Source: Gymnopus androsaceus JB14
Taxonomy: Eukaryota > Basidiomycota > Agaricomycetes > Agaricales > Omphalotaceae
Reading direction: 5' to 3'
Length of the DNA: 64,000 nucleotides
Assembly: GCA_009733575.1 (NCBI GenBank)
Contig: ML769486.1
Location: 62,001 to 126,000, forward strand
Shown piece after piece: positions 10,266-22,911 of the stretch. A program made the position numbers and the translations under genes. Every line of letters begins with the position of its first letter. Within the stretch, counting starts at the first letter, position 1. The notes beneath the pieces are model-generated. The model did not search any database and was not told the origin of the DNA. It was given only the letters and a program-made list of their open reading frames with translations.

Positions 10266-13200
10266 ATGCTTCTTCTCAAATCCTACGATGTTGTTTTTGC
10301 TGGTGGTAGGCACGAAAGTTCTCTCTTGCAACTTGTTCTCATTTCAATTGTAGGAGGTACAACTGCCTGTATCGTTGCTGGTCGACTTGCCCAAGCTGAT
10401 CCGTCGTTGAAGATTCTGGTACTGCATCATCGATATCTTCATGTACACCTCATCTAATTATCTTTCCAGATCATCGAGGCTGGCTCACATACGCAAGAAC
10501 TCCATGATCACGTCCAGCCTGGCCGTTATCTGAGCAACTTGGGGCAAGGACGCACCTTCTCTCATCACAATTCTGTGCCCAGTGAAGCACTTGGCGGAAG
10601 ATCAATTCATGCTCCTACAGGATGCTGTTTAGGTGGAGGATCTAGCGTGAACTGTGAGTAAATGGCTCCATCTTGGAAGGACTCCGAGAAAGGGTTCTGA
10701 ATCTCATGATATCTGGTAGTCATGGCGTACACCCGTGCTAACGCTTCAGACTATGATGATTGGGAAAAGACGGGTAATCCCGGCTGGGGGTCAAGGGATC
10801 TTATTCCTTTGGCAAGGAAGGTACATCGTTTCAACTCCTCGATGTCACAAATCACAAATCTTACACACAAGCCTTCCTCTCTTCCTTCCTCTCCCCTCAT
10901 TCTCACCTAGGTCGAGACCTACCAAGTCGCCTCCGGCGATCCAGCAGTACACGGCTTCACAGGTCCCATCAAGATCTCTCATGGAGGACATGACACGAAC
11001 ATCGGAAGAGAATTTTTGGAAGTTGCAGCTCAATATAACCAAGACAGACAGACAGTGACGAGTTCAGCTATGGATGCTAATGATTTCCATACCGTTGATG
11101 TGTATGCGGTGAGTTACTGGTGCCTCAAGTTAAATGCTGGCACTCATCGCTTGCTCTCACTCAGCCTTGGCATAAGTACATCGACAGCCATTCAGGAAAA
11201 CGTTCAGACACGGCGCATTTCATTTACAGCTTAAATGCTGAATCCAAGCGCAATGTGAATATCTTGACCAATCGACGCGTTGTCAAAGTTTTATTTGAGT
11301 ATGTCGAATATTTTCTTACTTCCTTTAATGTTTGACTCGAGTGTTTTCCATCTGTATCTACAGAAATAACCGTGCTGTCGGTGTTGAACATGCTGCCCAT
11401 TCCGACTTCGATGTTGCCGAGACGAAAATCCCTGCTCAGGCGGCGTACGCCTCTCGTCTGGTGGTTCTGTCAAGTGGAGCGTTCGGATCGCCTGCGATCT
11501 TGGAACGGTGTGTCTTTGGTCAACGTCCGGCTTCTTTCTTATCTGTTGACATTTGATCCCTCTGTTTCGCTCTACTCTCCGATTTTATCACATTTCCGCC
11601 TCTGCTTCCCGTACACAGATCAGGAATAGGTTCCGCAGACCATCTTGCTAAAGCACATGTGGATCAACTGCTTAATCTTCCTGGTGTTGGCGAGAACTAT
11701 AACGGTTAGCTTTTTCGCTTCTTGGTCCTGTCGGCTCCCCGCCTTCACTTCTTCATCTTCGAGTTCCTACTAATATGTGTTCTCATACAGACCACATTTT
11801 ATGCACAACCCCATACCTATCCTCTGAAGATTCCGATTGTCTGGATGGGATATTTAGTGGTCATGAGGAGGTTATTGAACGTATGTATGGGTTTCCTCTC
11901 ATATTTGTACCATTCTAATGACAGTGATTGTATAGCCTATCTCATGGAATGGACAGAGAAGGGAACAGGCCTTTTGGCACACAAGTCAGGATATCCGGAT
12001 GTTAACACACACCATTCACACTCATGTATTTCATAAAGCTCCATAGACTCGGCGGTTAAGCTACGTCCTACTTCCAAGGAACTTGAAGAGCTTGGACCAT
12101 CTTTCAAGCAATTGTGGCAAGAATTTTATGCTGGGGCACCGGATAAGCCGGTTGCGATGATGATTTTTGCTGCTGCGTGGGTTCAGGTTCATGTTGCAAT
12201 GCAAGAACGACAGTGACAAAATTGCTGAATCAAACTTTTGCTATAGGAACCTGAGTCTCACACCATCTCCACCGGGCTCGAAAACATTTTCGGTAACAAT
12301 CTGTACAGTATGTTTGATTGGTTTTTTTCCATACTATTTCTATTATCCAGTGGTTCATATGCTGACTGGAACTTTGGCAAGATGTACTCCCGTGCTATAG
12401 GCTATACCCATATTACATCTGGAACGAATCCTTGGGCTCCCCTGAGGTTTAATCCGAGGTTCTTGGAAGAGTACATATGTCAGGATTCTCTGGTGGGATC
12501 TCTTATACTGACAGTCCATATTTAATAGCCCCATAGACATCGCAATCCTGCGATGGTGCTATAAGCGAGGACGTGAGCTAGCCCGCCGGATCAGGTCATT
12601 TCAGAGGGGAAATCCTGCTGGGAATCCTAAATTCCTTCCTACCGCTACCACAAGCTCCGACGCTAAGCTGGATGCCAGCGCTGCGTCGGTTGTTCCAAGC
12701 GCCCCTGGCCCCGTTAACATTGACGCTCCAGATATCGCGTACTCGGCTGAAGATGATAAAGCGATTGACAATCATCACAGGGCTAAAGGTGAGAACACCT
12801 TGCTTCTTGTTCTTTGATTTAAGTTTTTTTCATTGAACTGCATTGGATGTGTACAGTGTCGGGGATGTTCCACTCTGTGAGTAACTTGAAAGGAAGCTTT
12901 CAGAAATCGTTGAAGAAAATCTGTTTTATTCCACAGCTTGGTACTTGTGCAATGAAGCCCCGAGCTGCTGGCGGGGTTGTCGATCCTCGATTAAATGTAT
13001 ACGGGGTGGATAATTTGAAAGTGGCTGGTAAGTTGTTGTCAGCCATTGTCGACAGTGTTATGATTGTTGACGTCCTGCTTTTCTTCCAACTCGCAGACTT
13101 GAGCATTGTACCGCTCAACGTCAGCGCGGCCACTTATAATACCGCTCTTATTGTTGGGTATGTGTTTATCCCCGCGTCGAAGTTGTGCTGAGGATTTTCT

Positions 13201-13295
13201 TTAGGGAAAAGGCTTTCCTCATTATTGCGGAAGATCTGGGTATTTCGACGTCAGCAGACAGTATAGTGCCTCGCTTTCTGGTAAGTAGCAATTAA
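10266..13295 (+). CDS. GMC oxidoreductase, alcohol (methanol) oxidase type
   Basis: FAD-dependent glucose-methanol-choline oxidoreductase of the AOX branch, which oxidises short-chain alcohols with O2 to aldehyde and H2O2, usually in peroxisomes. It has about 18 exons. Well-supported ones are 10266-10305, 10354-10418, 10470-10653, 10720-10820, 10911-11108, 11165-11298, 11364-11507, 11619-11704, 11791-11880, 11936-11984, 12529-12788, 12857-12876, 12937-13027, 13097-13157 and 13205-13295. Visible motifs are the FAD motif DVVFAGGGTTACIVAGRLA split by intron 1, CCLGGGSSVN, YTRANASDYDDWE, SSGAFGSPAILERSGIG, the catalytic His in MFHSLGT and the catalytic Asn in YNTAL. Exon structure around 12170-12355 is uncertain. 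The last intron may be skipped; an alternative donor at 13281 would extend the C-terminus. No stop interrupts the chosen exons, so it is probably functional. A 3' fragment is duplicated at 8430-8870. It converges on the transporter at 13422. Confidence 0.88.
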
Positions 13296-13421
13296 CCTTC
13301 AGCAGACAAAACTAGACCAGCCTCTTATTCTCGTTGAATTTCAACTATTTGTGATTTTAGTACAATAAGTACGGTACCATGATAAGACGAACAAAGAGTA
13401 GCTCGCTAGCCTCTTTATCAA

Positions 13422-15929
13422 CTACCTATGCAAGCTATTCAACTTTGTATCCTCCCTGTCCAACCGATATACAGACATCCAGAAAAGTACGCCAGATACA
13501 ATCGATATGACTGCCACTGTGCCATAGTTCCAGACCAGTAACGGGTCAGTAGAAAGAGCTGTAGATGCACATATACGGTGAATCAGAACACACATACATA
13601 TGCAGGGAATAACAGGATATCACAACTCACAGACGAACGCCTCGCCGATCGCAGCTGCTATGGCGGACGAAAACAGGTATACAGCCATCACTAACGAACG
13701 CATGTTTCGAGGTGCCTTGGTGAATGCATATTCTAGACCGGTGATGGAGGCAAAGATTTCACTGAAAGCGATCAGGATATATCTAATGTTTGTTGCGACG
13801 TGTTAGCTTATAGTCTTGAGCTACATGGAAAGGACCACTTACGAGCCCGATTGAATCCATACGTTCAATGGAGATACCGCTGCTTCGCCCGAAGAGGTTT
13901 TGCAGGTAGCTGCGTGGTCGCCGCATGGGTTTGTCTACAGACAGGTTCGAATAGAGATAAAGACAGAGCAGTAATCATACCTTGTATATATAATGCTGGA
14001 GCACTAGCGAAAAATGAACCAAAACTTCAGAGCGAGCCTGAACATAAAAGGGTCAAACGCTTACCTGCAGCCCAGATCATAGCCATTGAACCTAAACGAA
14101 GGTTCATTAGTTATATTTCTTCAAGACAAAACATATGAGACAATCTAACCAACTACGAATCCCGCAGTCATTCTCTTCAGTGGACTAAAATTGATACCTG
14201 CTCGGCGTAAACCAGGATATATCTGGGTAGATAAAACAGTCAGATTGGAATCGGAAGATGGACGATTAAAGACATACCAGTTGGTCACAGATAGGGATGA
14301 ATATGATCAGAGCCGCTGGATCAAGGTTGGACAAAATATCATTTGGTACACCGCGGGTGGTCATAGTCGCACCCTGCGACGTCAAGTTGTTGTTCAGTTG
14401 ATTGTATGAAAGCCCTATACGCATCGCGTTAGTAAAGTGTCATCCAGGAGAAGCTCAAAGCGCAGACGCACAATACAAGGGAAACCAACAGAACACTGCA
14501 CATGCTTTCAAACCTCTCTTCACTTCGTCAACCCAGGCATCGTCAAATGTCATCCATCTTGGCCTTTGAGACTCCTCGATATGGCTAGGTTTGGCGTTCT
14601 CCCATAAATCCGGCGCGGTGAGTTGACGCCAAGCACGCAAGGGATTGATACTCCATCTTCCGCGGGTGGCGAAACGCCACAACTGGAAAGCTGTCGCTAG
14701 TACAGATCCAGTAGGAGGAGTGCGAGTGTACCGGGAACGTGCAGCCAAGAGAACGATGGGACAGAGGAGAAATATGATAGTAGGAAGGGTAAAGGCAAGC
14801 CAGAAGCCCACGTACTGGGTAGTGAGAAGTTCATTAATGGAAACACTCGGGGAAATAATCGATGGATTACCTTTTCTGAGTATGTCATTCCAACCTTACC
14901 AGTAAACGCTCCGATGTTAATGAATAGATAAAAGTACTGGAGCATCTCGATTCAACGGCATGGAAATGAAAATAAAAATGGGTCGACATACCATGTAGAT
15001 CCTCGCCACTGTGAGAGCAGGATCGACAATAACCCTCTCGCCAGTCTTTGTGGTCTTGACAAACAACTTTGTGCGCTTATACTGCTCTGCAACAAGAGGC
15101 GAAATATTTGCCTTGAATAATCCAGTTCCTGCCAAGTTATCATTAAGTAGCTGATGTGAAAAGCTTGGAACTCGAGCCATACTAACCAAGCCCCATGACA
15201 ATAAGTGCAACTGAGAATGCGCCAATGGCGCTGCTCTGCTGTAATGACACTAGGAAGAGCAGAGATTACAAGGAGAAGATGGCCTATGAGGGTGATTACG
15301 ACAGCGATACAGATGGTGTTGAAACGGACCGAGATGAGCATCCGCGATGTATGCACCAAGGACTGGAGTTACATAGCACCTAGAGTTCGCAGAAAGTCAG
15401 GAAGAGAGAGTCGGCAAGTATTCAGCCGAGCATACCAGAATTGATAGAAAGTTGTAAGACCCGTCGAAGCTCGTTGACCAAGGCCAAGTGCTCCGGATTG
15501 TCCATTTGTGAAACCTGCTCCTGTGGATGACCCAGGAGGGAGAGGTTGTTGGATAAAGTTGGTCTATCATCAAATCAGGCTTCCTCCTAGGTACAATATC
15601 CGAGAAACGCACAAAAACGACCGAACATCCGTAGAACTAAATGAATAGCGTCAGTGAATTACAATGATACAAGGAAGAGCAAGCTCACGGAGAACCGTTC
15701 TGCTAGCTCAACAATGGCGATCACTTGAAGGAGCTGAGTTTGTAAATCAAGAAAAAAGACCTCTACACGTACAGAAGGCGCTCCAAGGGATGGTATCTGA
15801 CACTCGACGTAATACCGCTCTTTCTTCATCTGTAGGAAACTCCAGTCCATCGTGGACACCATCGAGTTCAAGCTCACTAGACGTTAGCTCATGACTTGAC
15901 GTCGACTTTTTCTCTTCCTCAAAGTCCAT
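13422..15929 (-). CDS. PTR2-like oligopeptide transporter (POT family)
   Basis: Proton-coupled di/tripeptide importer of the plasma membrane, major facilitator type. The start at 15929 gives an acidic N-terminus (MDFEEEKKSTSSHEL) followed by EERAVLRRVSDTIPWSAF, the usual lead-in. Subsequent exons encode LIAIVELAERFS, then QQPLPPG...NGQSGALGLGQRASTGLTTF. They continue with GLFKANISPLVAEQY, FYLFINIGAF, MGFWLAFTLPTIIFLLCP, WVDEVKRGLKACAVF, NNNLTSQ and IFIPICDQL. The last parts are IYPGLRRAGINFSPLKRMTAGF, LEYAFTKAPRNMRSLVMAVYLF, and a last exon ending VYRLDREDTKLNSLHR. About a dozen transmembrane segments are expected for the family. Introns of about 50 bp separate the pieces and no frame break was noted. 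It is tail-to-tail with the alcohol oxidase (about 126 bp apart). Its 5' side faces the b5-reductase gene across 2 kb. Confidence 0.87.
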
Positions 15930-16355
15930 TTGAAGATCTGATACGAGTTGAGTAAGGTTCCGGGGAATCCACTGAGGGAAGAGAAGTTATTGATAGAACT
16001 CATCATCTGTAAAGACTTTATGGTGAGATGGTTAGGACTATTTCGGAGAGTATCATGTGGTACAGAAATGACAAAAGACGCGTTTTTTCGTGGAAATCAT
16101 CCCATATGACATGATTTGAATGAGATTCCTGGTTCCTGTTGTCTGTATCGGTGCCGTGGCTCCGCAGATGTAGAAGAGGATGGATGGATCAGATTTATAT
16201 ACATAAAAGGCCTTAGATTCGCCAGATGTGGAGAAATGGATTGGGCTGCTGGGTGCAGGTCGAAGATTGGTGCCAAGAACGAGCGCGCACCAACATGAGC
16301 GTCAAATTGAAACGATGCTTGGCGGAGACGCCGGAGAGTTGCGGCACTGGCACTT

Positions 16356-16796
16356 TTATCTCCGGCAAGACAACGACGAGCTCACAGCTGCCTCAGTATG
16401 GATACGCTGTAGATCCGTTAGCCCACTCCAGGCGCCAGTGTCTCCAACTCGAAGTGCTATGATTGGATTCGGATTCAAGTTCAAGTTTTTATATCGTTCA
16501 GAAAACTTTAGATCCCACTTCAATTGAATACACCCAAGTCTTTCCTTAGCGATTCCCGGACTTATCTCTTCACTAACCGCCGTCGGAAAGGCTTTGTCTC
16601 CCGTAGGATAGACTCTCGCAAGTAATCTAGATCGAGAGGCTAGCGCTTCCAAAATTATTGCGTCCAACCAATGCTCAACCATTCCACCCCGATCGTTGGA
16701 GACACACCAACAAGACATTCGTAGTTCTTCGCTTTCGATTTCTAAAATACCGTCGCCAAAACAAATCCTCAAATTCCCAACTGATGGAGCATCCAA
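16356..16796 (-). CDS. Unrecognised 146-codon open frame
   Basis: A methionine-initiated frame without introns contains WCVSNDRGGMVEHWLDAIIL and ends in a Ser-rich tail with SCRR. Frames on the opposite strand also stay open here, which weakens the case. No domain, signal peptide or membrane segment was recognised. It lies in the divergent promoter region of two conserved genes, where a real small gene would be possible but is not demonstrated. Confidence 0.2.
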   Translation of the reverse strand: MDAPSVGNLRICFGDGILEIESEELRMSCWCVSNDRGGMVEHWLDAIILEALASRSRLLARVYPTGDKAFPTAVSEEISPGIAKERLGCIQLKWDLKFSERYKNLNLNPNPIIALRVGDTGAWSGLTDLQRIHTEAAVSSSLSCRR

Positions 16797-17937
16797 CTCA
16801 CCCCCATCAGGTCTTGTGCTCTAGAACATCATCTCTCTGTGCTGGCCCTCTCTCGCTTAGAAGCTTGTCTGCTAGTGAATCCATTCACTGGCGGATCGGA
16901 TAATCAGTACTAGAACTTAGTCCAGGACTTCCTACCATCGTTGAAACGACCTGCATCTCAGGTATGGAGAAGAGCCAAATTGGCCAAGTGGACCTTTACT
17001 GGATGATGGCTCGGAGTGTACCTCCAAATATGCTTCCCTGTGCCCTGCTTCCTTATCCTTGTCCGACCCCCAGTCTCATGGAAGCCCTCCTGAGGCTAGT
17101 TGTTCAAAAGCTTGATGTTTGCGATTCGGTCAGTGTATCGATACTGTTCGACGCAGAAAATGAAGGGTCGATACTTGAATCAGCTAGGGATAGGGCATCC
17201 CATTCCTGCAAGCCACTGGTCTGACCTCCGATTCCTTAGCCAACATCACGGCCATCGGCGGATCCTTTTCCGATATCGAATCCGATTCAGCCAGGCCCAG
17301 TGTTATGTCTCCCCCTTTCCTCCTCCGCAAATAAATGATTGGTCCTCGAGCTTGGAACCCTGAAATCACTCAGGGTGATGATTTTCCTCTCTCCTTTGCG
17401 CTCTGAATGGCATCGTGCTTCTACACTGTTGGGGCCCCCGTGCATGACTTACAAGATGTTGATCGGACTATTAAGAAATCTTGAATAAATCTAGTCAAAT
17501 GATAAGGACCTTAGCGATTTACATGCATATTGTAGTCAATCTTACTACTTGATCAGAGTCCACACTCGAAAATGTGAAATTAGCTCCGTCCCTTTCAATG
17601 CATCGACGGCCTCTGGTTGATCGAAGTTACACCATCTCTAATATCATCAACTTTCACGACTCGCATTCCCTTATCGAGATTATGTACTTTATGCTCAATC
17701 GGATGAGCGATTGACTTCATAGCACTTTGATTTTGGGATATTGGGCCATGAGGAAACCATGAGGAGGTGGATGTCAGCTAAAATGGAATACTCGCAAACT
17801 CCTGCGACAGAAAGAATGGCGTTTGTCATAAGTATGTTCAATGTTCTCTAGGCAAGCTAGTCCCGGGCCTTTGGTAATCGGAGGCTAAGAAGCCCGTTTA
17901 GAGAGTTTCGATTCATTTCCAAATATCAATATCCACG

Positions 17938-17945
17938 CCTATAAG
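17938..17945 (+). promoter_or_regulatory. TATA-like box before b5-reductase gene
   Basis: CTATAAGA lies about 40 bp upstream of the ATG at 17981, in a pyrimidine-rich context typical of fungal core promoters. Position and sequence are the only support. Confidence 0.4.
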
Positions 17946-17980
17946 AATGTCAACCTCATACTCTGTATCACCATATTACA

Positions 17981-19948
17981 ATGACTACCAACTCCCCCGT
18001 TCAATACGATGTGGCTGCCGCCGCCGCGGAATGGACTGGCATTTTGCATTCCCTAGTTGGTACCCACAATAATACCGTAGCGGATTTAACCAAGAGCATA
18101 GTCAAGCAAGGTATGTTCCTCCTTGCTCTCTCTTACTCCTTCATGATTGATCACCACAATAGTAAGCGCAGGGAAGCGTCTACCAACTCTGGAGCAGCGC
18201 GAAGACATCTTCAAGGTATTGGGTCCAACCTCCAAGGCTCTCAGTAGCTCGCCGTCCTCCTTTATGCATTCAACTCCGAAGGACAATGTTGAGTACGCAT
18301 CGGCACAGCTGAATGTTGGTTTTTCAGCCGGACCTGGCCGACTAGATCTAGAGACCGGTCGCGATTCCAAAAGTATCCAAAAGCTCCCATATGAGGTTGC
18401 CGATGTTTCTTTAGACGGACTTTTATACGGACTTCACCGACTAGAGACCGACCATGTAGATGGCGATTTGCACAAGCTCCATTATGACGTTGCCGAAGCA
18501 GGTGTGTCGAAATCTGTTGCTCTGATCTCCATTTCTCCACTAGTTAACCCGTCTTTCGTTAGCCGGACTTCTCAACTACTATACATTTGCTCTCCAATTA
18601 GTTGTTGCAAAAGCTCCTGAATTCGGAATTGATCTCACAGATGGCGATGGTCTGAACCCACCTGGTAGTTTCACCTCGCTTAAGCTTAAGAATGTCGTCA
18701 AGTATAACAATGACTGCTCAAGGTGCATCTTTTCTAGTGCTTTCTGATTTATCTTCAAACCTAACTGCGCTCCAAACCATTAATGAATCCCAGGTTTGAC
18801 TTTGCGTTTGAAGACCCCAAAGTTGTCTCAAACATTCCAGTCTCGTCAACCTGTGTGGTCCGTGCTCCCAAGGAGAAACCCTTATACGAAGATGAGGGCA
18901 AAAAATCTAAATGTCCCTATAATTCTGGCAAAAACCAGGAGGTCTACCGCTCGTACACGCCTGTCACCGCTAGAGGGTCAGTCGGAATCTTGTCGTTCGT
19001 CATCAAGAAGCAGCGGCAAAATGACGAGCATCCGGGGAAGATGTCTCATTACATTCATTCAATGGAGGTACCTTGCAAGTCATCTCTCTCATTCGAATAC
19101 TGAAAAAGTCTTGAGCAGATTGGAGATACACTTGAAATCATGGGCTACCTTGAGCGTGCTCCTTCAATGATCCCTTGGAAAAGCAAGTACAGTTACAAGT
19201 ACACATTTCTCTCGATTGCTAATGTGAATATCCAGAAAATAAGTATGATGCTGTGACAATGATTGCTGGCGGAGTGGGACTGTACGTTGCTGCCTTCATC
19301 TCATTTATTCTTTCGTACCTATTGCATCATCAGTACCCCTCTCTTACAAATTCTCGAGTATTCCTTGGACGATGAAAACAACACCAAGTTCGTTATCCTC
19401 TTTGGAAACAAAACGGAAAGCGATATTTTCATGCGCACGGAGCTAGATGACGCTCCAGGAGAAATTGCCAGGGACACTTTGAAGTCGTTTATGTCCTCTC
19501 TGATCCTCCTCTAGACTGGCCTGGTGTGTTTACCTTTTTGTTCTGCAAGCTGCGCCTGAGCTGATTCACCGACTCCCTTCCAAGGCGAGAAAGGTCGTAT
19601 TGACGCTGCTCTCGTGAAGAAGTATGCCGCGCCACCAAACGATCCTACATTGAATGTTCTTGTTTGCGTCTCCGGTGAGTCTACTACGACGATATGCCCT
19701 AACACCGATCTAGAGTTGAGGGCATTGACAATCAATGTTTACTTCCAGGGCCTCCTGCCATGCTCGAAGCTATTTCCGGTTTGAGAAAAAATGATGAGAA
19801 TGGGAACGCCGAATCCCAGGGTGTTCTTTCAGGTGTACTGAAAGAACTTGGATATGCTGAAAGACAGGTTTGTTTCCTCTTGCCCTTTTTCGATATGTGG
19901 GGGTACTCACATGTCTACATTTTCTTCTCTTAGGTCCACAAGTTCTAA
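17981..19948 (+). CDS. NADH-cytochrome b5 reductase-like flavoprotein
   Basis: Ferredoxin-reductase-type flavoprotein that would pass electrons from NAD(P)H through FAD to cytochrome b5 or a similar acceptor. The catalytic part starts near the exon encoding SFTSLKLKNVVKYNNDCSRF. It has the FAD-binding RSYTPVT motif, a GKMSHYIHSM segment matching the second FAD contact, and the NAD-binding start IAGGVGLTPLLQ. KGRIDAALVKKY follows, then VSGPPAMLEAISG and a C-terminal VHKF with a stop at 19946-19948. In the family the last motif is usually CGPP(P/G)M; here Ser replaces the Cys. About 180 residues precede the catalytic part (from MTTNSPVQYDV), contain no recognised domain and are longer than in typical MCR1-type enzymes. 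Around eight introns with good GT-AG ends join the pieces in frame. The start is the first ATG after a TATA-like box. Confidence 0.8.
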
Positions 19949-20979
19949 ACTTCTAGACAATCTTCAGTTACTGCATATGAAAGGAGTTGTACACATTCTA
20001 TGATCCTAGTAGATGGACCCTCTCTCGGGTTCAACATCCGATATCGTGCTGTCTATCTTCTTAGCTAGCTGTGACCGCCTTAACAAAATGAAAATATAAT
20101 CATTCAATGTTCTTATATCTATCTAGCTACACTATGCCCAATTAGTGTGTGATATAAGCATGGTCAAGATACCGCTACTTGCAAAATTTTGAGCTTGCCG
20201 ACAAAGATGATCCTGAAGCTGCAAGCACCCTCGACCATGTGCATGTTATTTAGTACAATGCCACTGCGGCAATCAAACAAGAGTTAGTATTTAGTACTTA
20301 CACACGAGAGCTCAAATCTTCACATAGTTCCAGCAGCTAGATTGAGTATATTTTCAGTTCGGATGGCACTTTAGAATTTTCGAGACGCAAGACAAGTATT
20401 TTTCGACGCTGAAGGTCTTTTATTCTAATATTTAATTGATGATTAGAGTAGATAGTAGCCATTATCCATTCGAGCTACTTCAAGAGCTTACAGGACAATA
20501 CGCGGGAGAGCTCCACAGAAGTAGCTAGTTTTGAGATCAACAGCTGCGAAAAGGAGTCTACTCTCAGTCAAAAAGCCTTTGGCTAGGGCCCAGATTCTCC
20601 TTGGAGGTCAACGAGTTTCGCTATCTAACAGATTGCGAATGGAGATTTTGATTTGAGATGGGAAGTGGGCTTGAATTAAGGTATTTCTAAGTGCCATGAA
20701 ACACCTGGAATAATTGGTTATATGAATTGAGATTCAAAGTGGACATCGGCTTTTCTCTAACAGTAACTGAATAATGGCCAACTATGGCCATTATTGGCAC
20801 AAAGAAGATTTAGAAGCTTGGTGTCTTATTTGTATCTCGAATGTGATACCATCTTACCTTGGTCACTTAGAATAGCATCCATAATAAGTAGAAGCCAAAT
20901 TGTGTCTGCTCGTAATTTTGATTGAATTTAACGAAAAGCCCCTGCTACCTACAGTATGGTTGATCTCACCAATCTAAAC
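19949..20979. other. Convergent intergenic region
   Basis: This lies between the stop codons of the plus-strand reductase and the minus-strand alcohol dehydrogenase. No coding or repeat structure was recognised. It is AT-rich and presumably holds both 3' ends. Confidence 0.5.
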
Positions 20980-22191
20980 TCAGTCCCAAGAAAGAACAGC
21001 ACGATAACGCATCTTTCCTTCTTTCAATCTTTCCAGAGCAGCGTTTGCACCTTCAACTGTCATAGGAAATTTTTCTGCAACGACATGAACATCATTACGA
21101 CCAGCAAACTCCAAAAGTTTGTTCCTGTATAAGCGATATTAGCTATGGAAAATGGTAATCGTATCAAGGTAAACTCACTGCATGAATCGAGTTGCAATCA
21201 TAGTACCTGAGATGCTGATCCCGTTCTGAATTGTACCCGCATTTGGCACAGTGAGATCTCCATCCCCAAAAGTAAGAGGAAAGATCATGGCCTTGGGGTT
21301 GAGTATCGGATAGAATAACGCCAAACTCGACTTTGTAGAGCTGCTAATAAGGAGCCTATCGATCTTTTTGGTGATCCCGAGCGTCGAGTAATCGTCCAAA
21401 CCCTTCGTGGTATAGAACTCTTTCGCACCGAGTTGCAAGGCTTCTTCACGCTTCGAGTCGGTAGCAGAGAAGACTACAACTTCAGCGCCCATTTTTTTTG
21501 CGAATTGAATTGCTAGGTGTCCAAGACCACCAATTCCGACGATTCCGACACGATGGTAAGGTTTAACGTGGTTAATGAGGGGAGTCCAAACCGTAACACC
21601 GCCACCTGAATACAGAACAGTTAGTCGGTATTATTTGAGGGGGAATTAACACGTACACATGAAAGGCGCAGCGTCCTCTGAGCTAACACCCTCAGGAATT
21701 TTAAACAGCCACTGCTCTTTACGCACAGCAAGGCTACTGAGGGATCCCTGTTCAAAGTCCGCAATACCAAACATTTGAATGTTGCGGCAGTAGTTTTCTT
21801 CCCCTTGTAAACACCACTCGCATTGTCCACAAGTTTTGTTGGGGTATCCCCAACCAACTCTATCGCCAACCTTGAGAGAAGAGACGCCAGAGCCTATGCT
21901 ATGGACGATACCAACACCTAACGTCAATCAGCAACTCTGAACAGAAAAAAATAGCAGCAATCGGTAACCTTCATGTCCTAGCACCATATCGGCGCGTGAG
22001 TAATGTACATCGGTCCTAAACTTCTGTAAATAGATAATTTGACGAGCAGTCAAAGGACACGCATACCCACAAAGTCCACTATGTGTGACCTTTACAGCGA
22101 CTTCGTCGCTTGCAAGTTCTGGATGAACGAATTTCCTCTGGACGATTTGACCGGAAGGAGATCCATGGAACTGAATACATTCAAAGCCCAT
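20980..22191 (-). CDS. Zinc-dependent alcohol dehydrogenase (MDR, cinnamyl-type)
   Basis: Medium-chain NAD(P)-dependent alcohol/aldehyde oxidoreductase, probably cytosolic. Exons are 22191-22067, 22015-21969, about 21917-21655, then a Rossmann exon and a final exon ending at 20980, joined by short introns. Motifs are the catalytic zinc Cys in HSGLCGTDVHY, the His in LGHEG, the structural-zinc cluster TCGQCEWCLQGEENYC with all four Cys, VGWGYPNKTCG, the nucleotide-binding VGIVGIGGLGHLAIQFAK, and a Ser after the second strand (FSATDS), which in this family favours NADP(H). The C-terminus ends RYRAVLSWD. Start at 22191 is chosen because a TATA box lies about 60 bp upstream; an extra upstream exon cannot be excluded. 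All frames join without stops. Substrate is not determinable; aromatic or aliphatic aldehydes are usual. Confidence 0.87.
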
Positions 22192-22911
22192 TGCGCGTTT
22201 TGGTTGGAAAGATGGGATACCTGAAGGAAAGAAGTGAGAGCTATTTAACGCTTTATAATTGCTAGCCAGGCGTTATCGGATAGTCAGACATTAGAAATGG
22301 AACCCAAAAGTGACCGATATCAAAACTTACAAAAACGAACTAAAGTTCGGACCGCACGTTAAAATGACCTTTCTCACAAGCGGTCACAAGCGGTCAGGGT
22401 TTCGCCGTCTTTCCCCCTTCTTTGTTCCCTTCCTTCTGATATAGATGAGCTTGGCATCTTGTATGATTTATAACGCGTATTGTTGTAGAAGCAGAACGCA
22501 CGGCCAAGCCCGGCCACATAGTGAACTTGATTCGAGTAAGCCTTCAAAATAATTTGGTGCAGTCTTGTGATTGTCATTTCTTATTGATGGCATTCTCAGT
22601 TAGATCCTATCAACAATGGTAAGCGAAAGCTTGAGAAGGAGAGGCTGAGATAGAAAACGTACAGATACTGGGAAATAGTATGAATGCCGCAAGCGTTTAT
22701 GTAGGAGCGAGACAAAAAACGTCAATATTGGAACATTAGCTTTGCCTAGGGATAAATAAGAACGAAGCAAGGCCTGTTGGTCTCTTTCGAAATTGTGCAC
22801 TGCCACTGATGATAAAAAACGCTTTGGCTTTACAGTCTGGTACAAGCGTAGTGTACACCCCGTATGTAGAATGTTAGGCTTACTAGTAATACCTCTTCTC
22901 TAAACCACTGG
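22192..22911. other. Intergenic region between two minus-strand genes
   Basis: No conserved coding. A minus-strand open frame of 81 codons (22600-22845) shows no domain and is probably 3' untranslated sequence of the MYND gene. A short direct repeat ACAAGCGGTC occurs twice near 22376-22396. Confidence 0.45.
22251..22257 (-). promoter_or_regulatory. TATA box of alcohol dehydrogenase
   Basis: On the minus strand the sequence reads TTATAAAG about 60 bp before the start codon at 22191. It is the only TATA-like site close to that start. Confidence 0.45.

Larger units (their letters stand above)
15930..17980. other. Divergent intergenic region
   Basis: This lies between the starts of the minus-strand transporter and the plus-strand reductase. 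Apart from one unsupported 146-codon frame (16356-16796, minus), nothing recognisable was found. A TATATAAA-like sequence on the minus strand near 16192-16200 lies about 265 bp upstream of the transporter start. The TATAAGA near 17939 serves the reductase side. Confidence 0.45.

Noticed and set aside
9995..10353. Overlapping plus-strand frames upstream of the alcohol oxidase
   Set aside because: They overlap each other and the true first exon and intron of the oxidase in other frames; no domain.
22600..22845. 81-codon minus-strand frame below the MYND gene
   Set aside because: Lies directly after the MYND stop codon and shows no domain; treated as 3' untranslated or intergenic.
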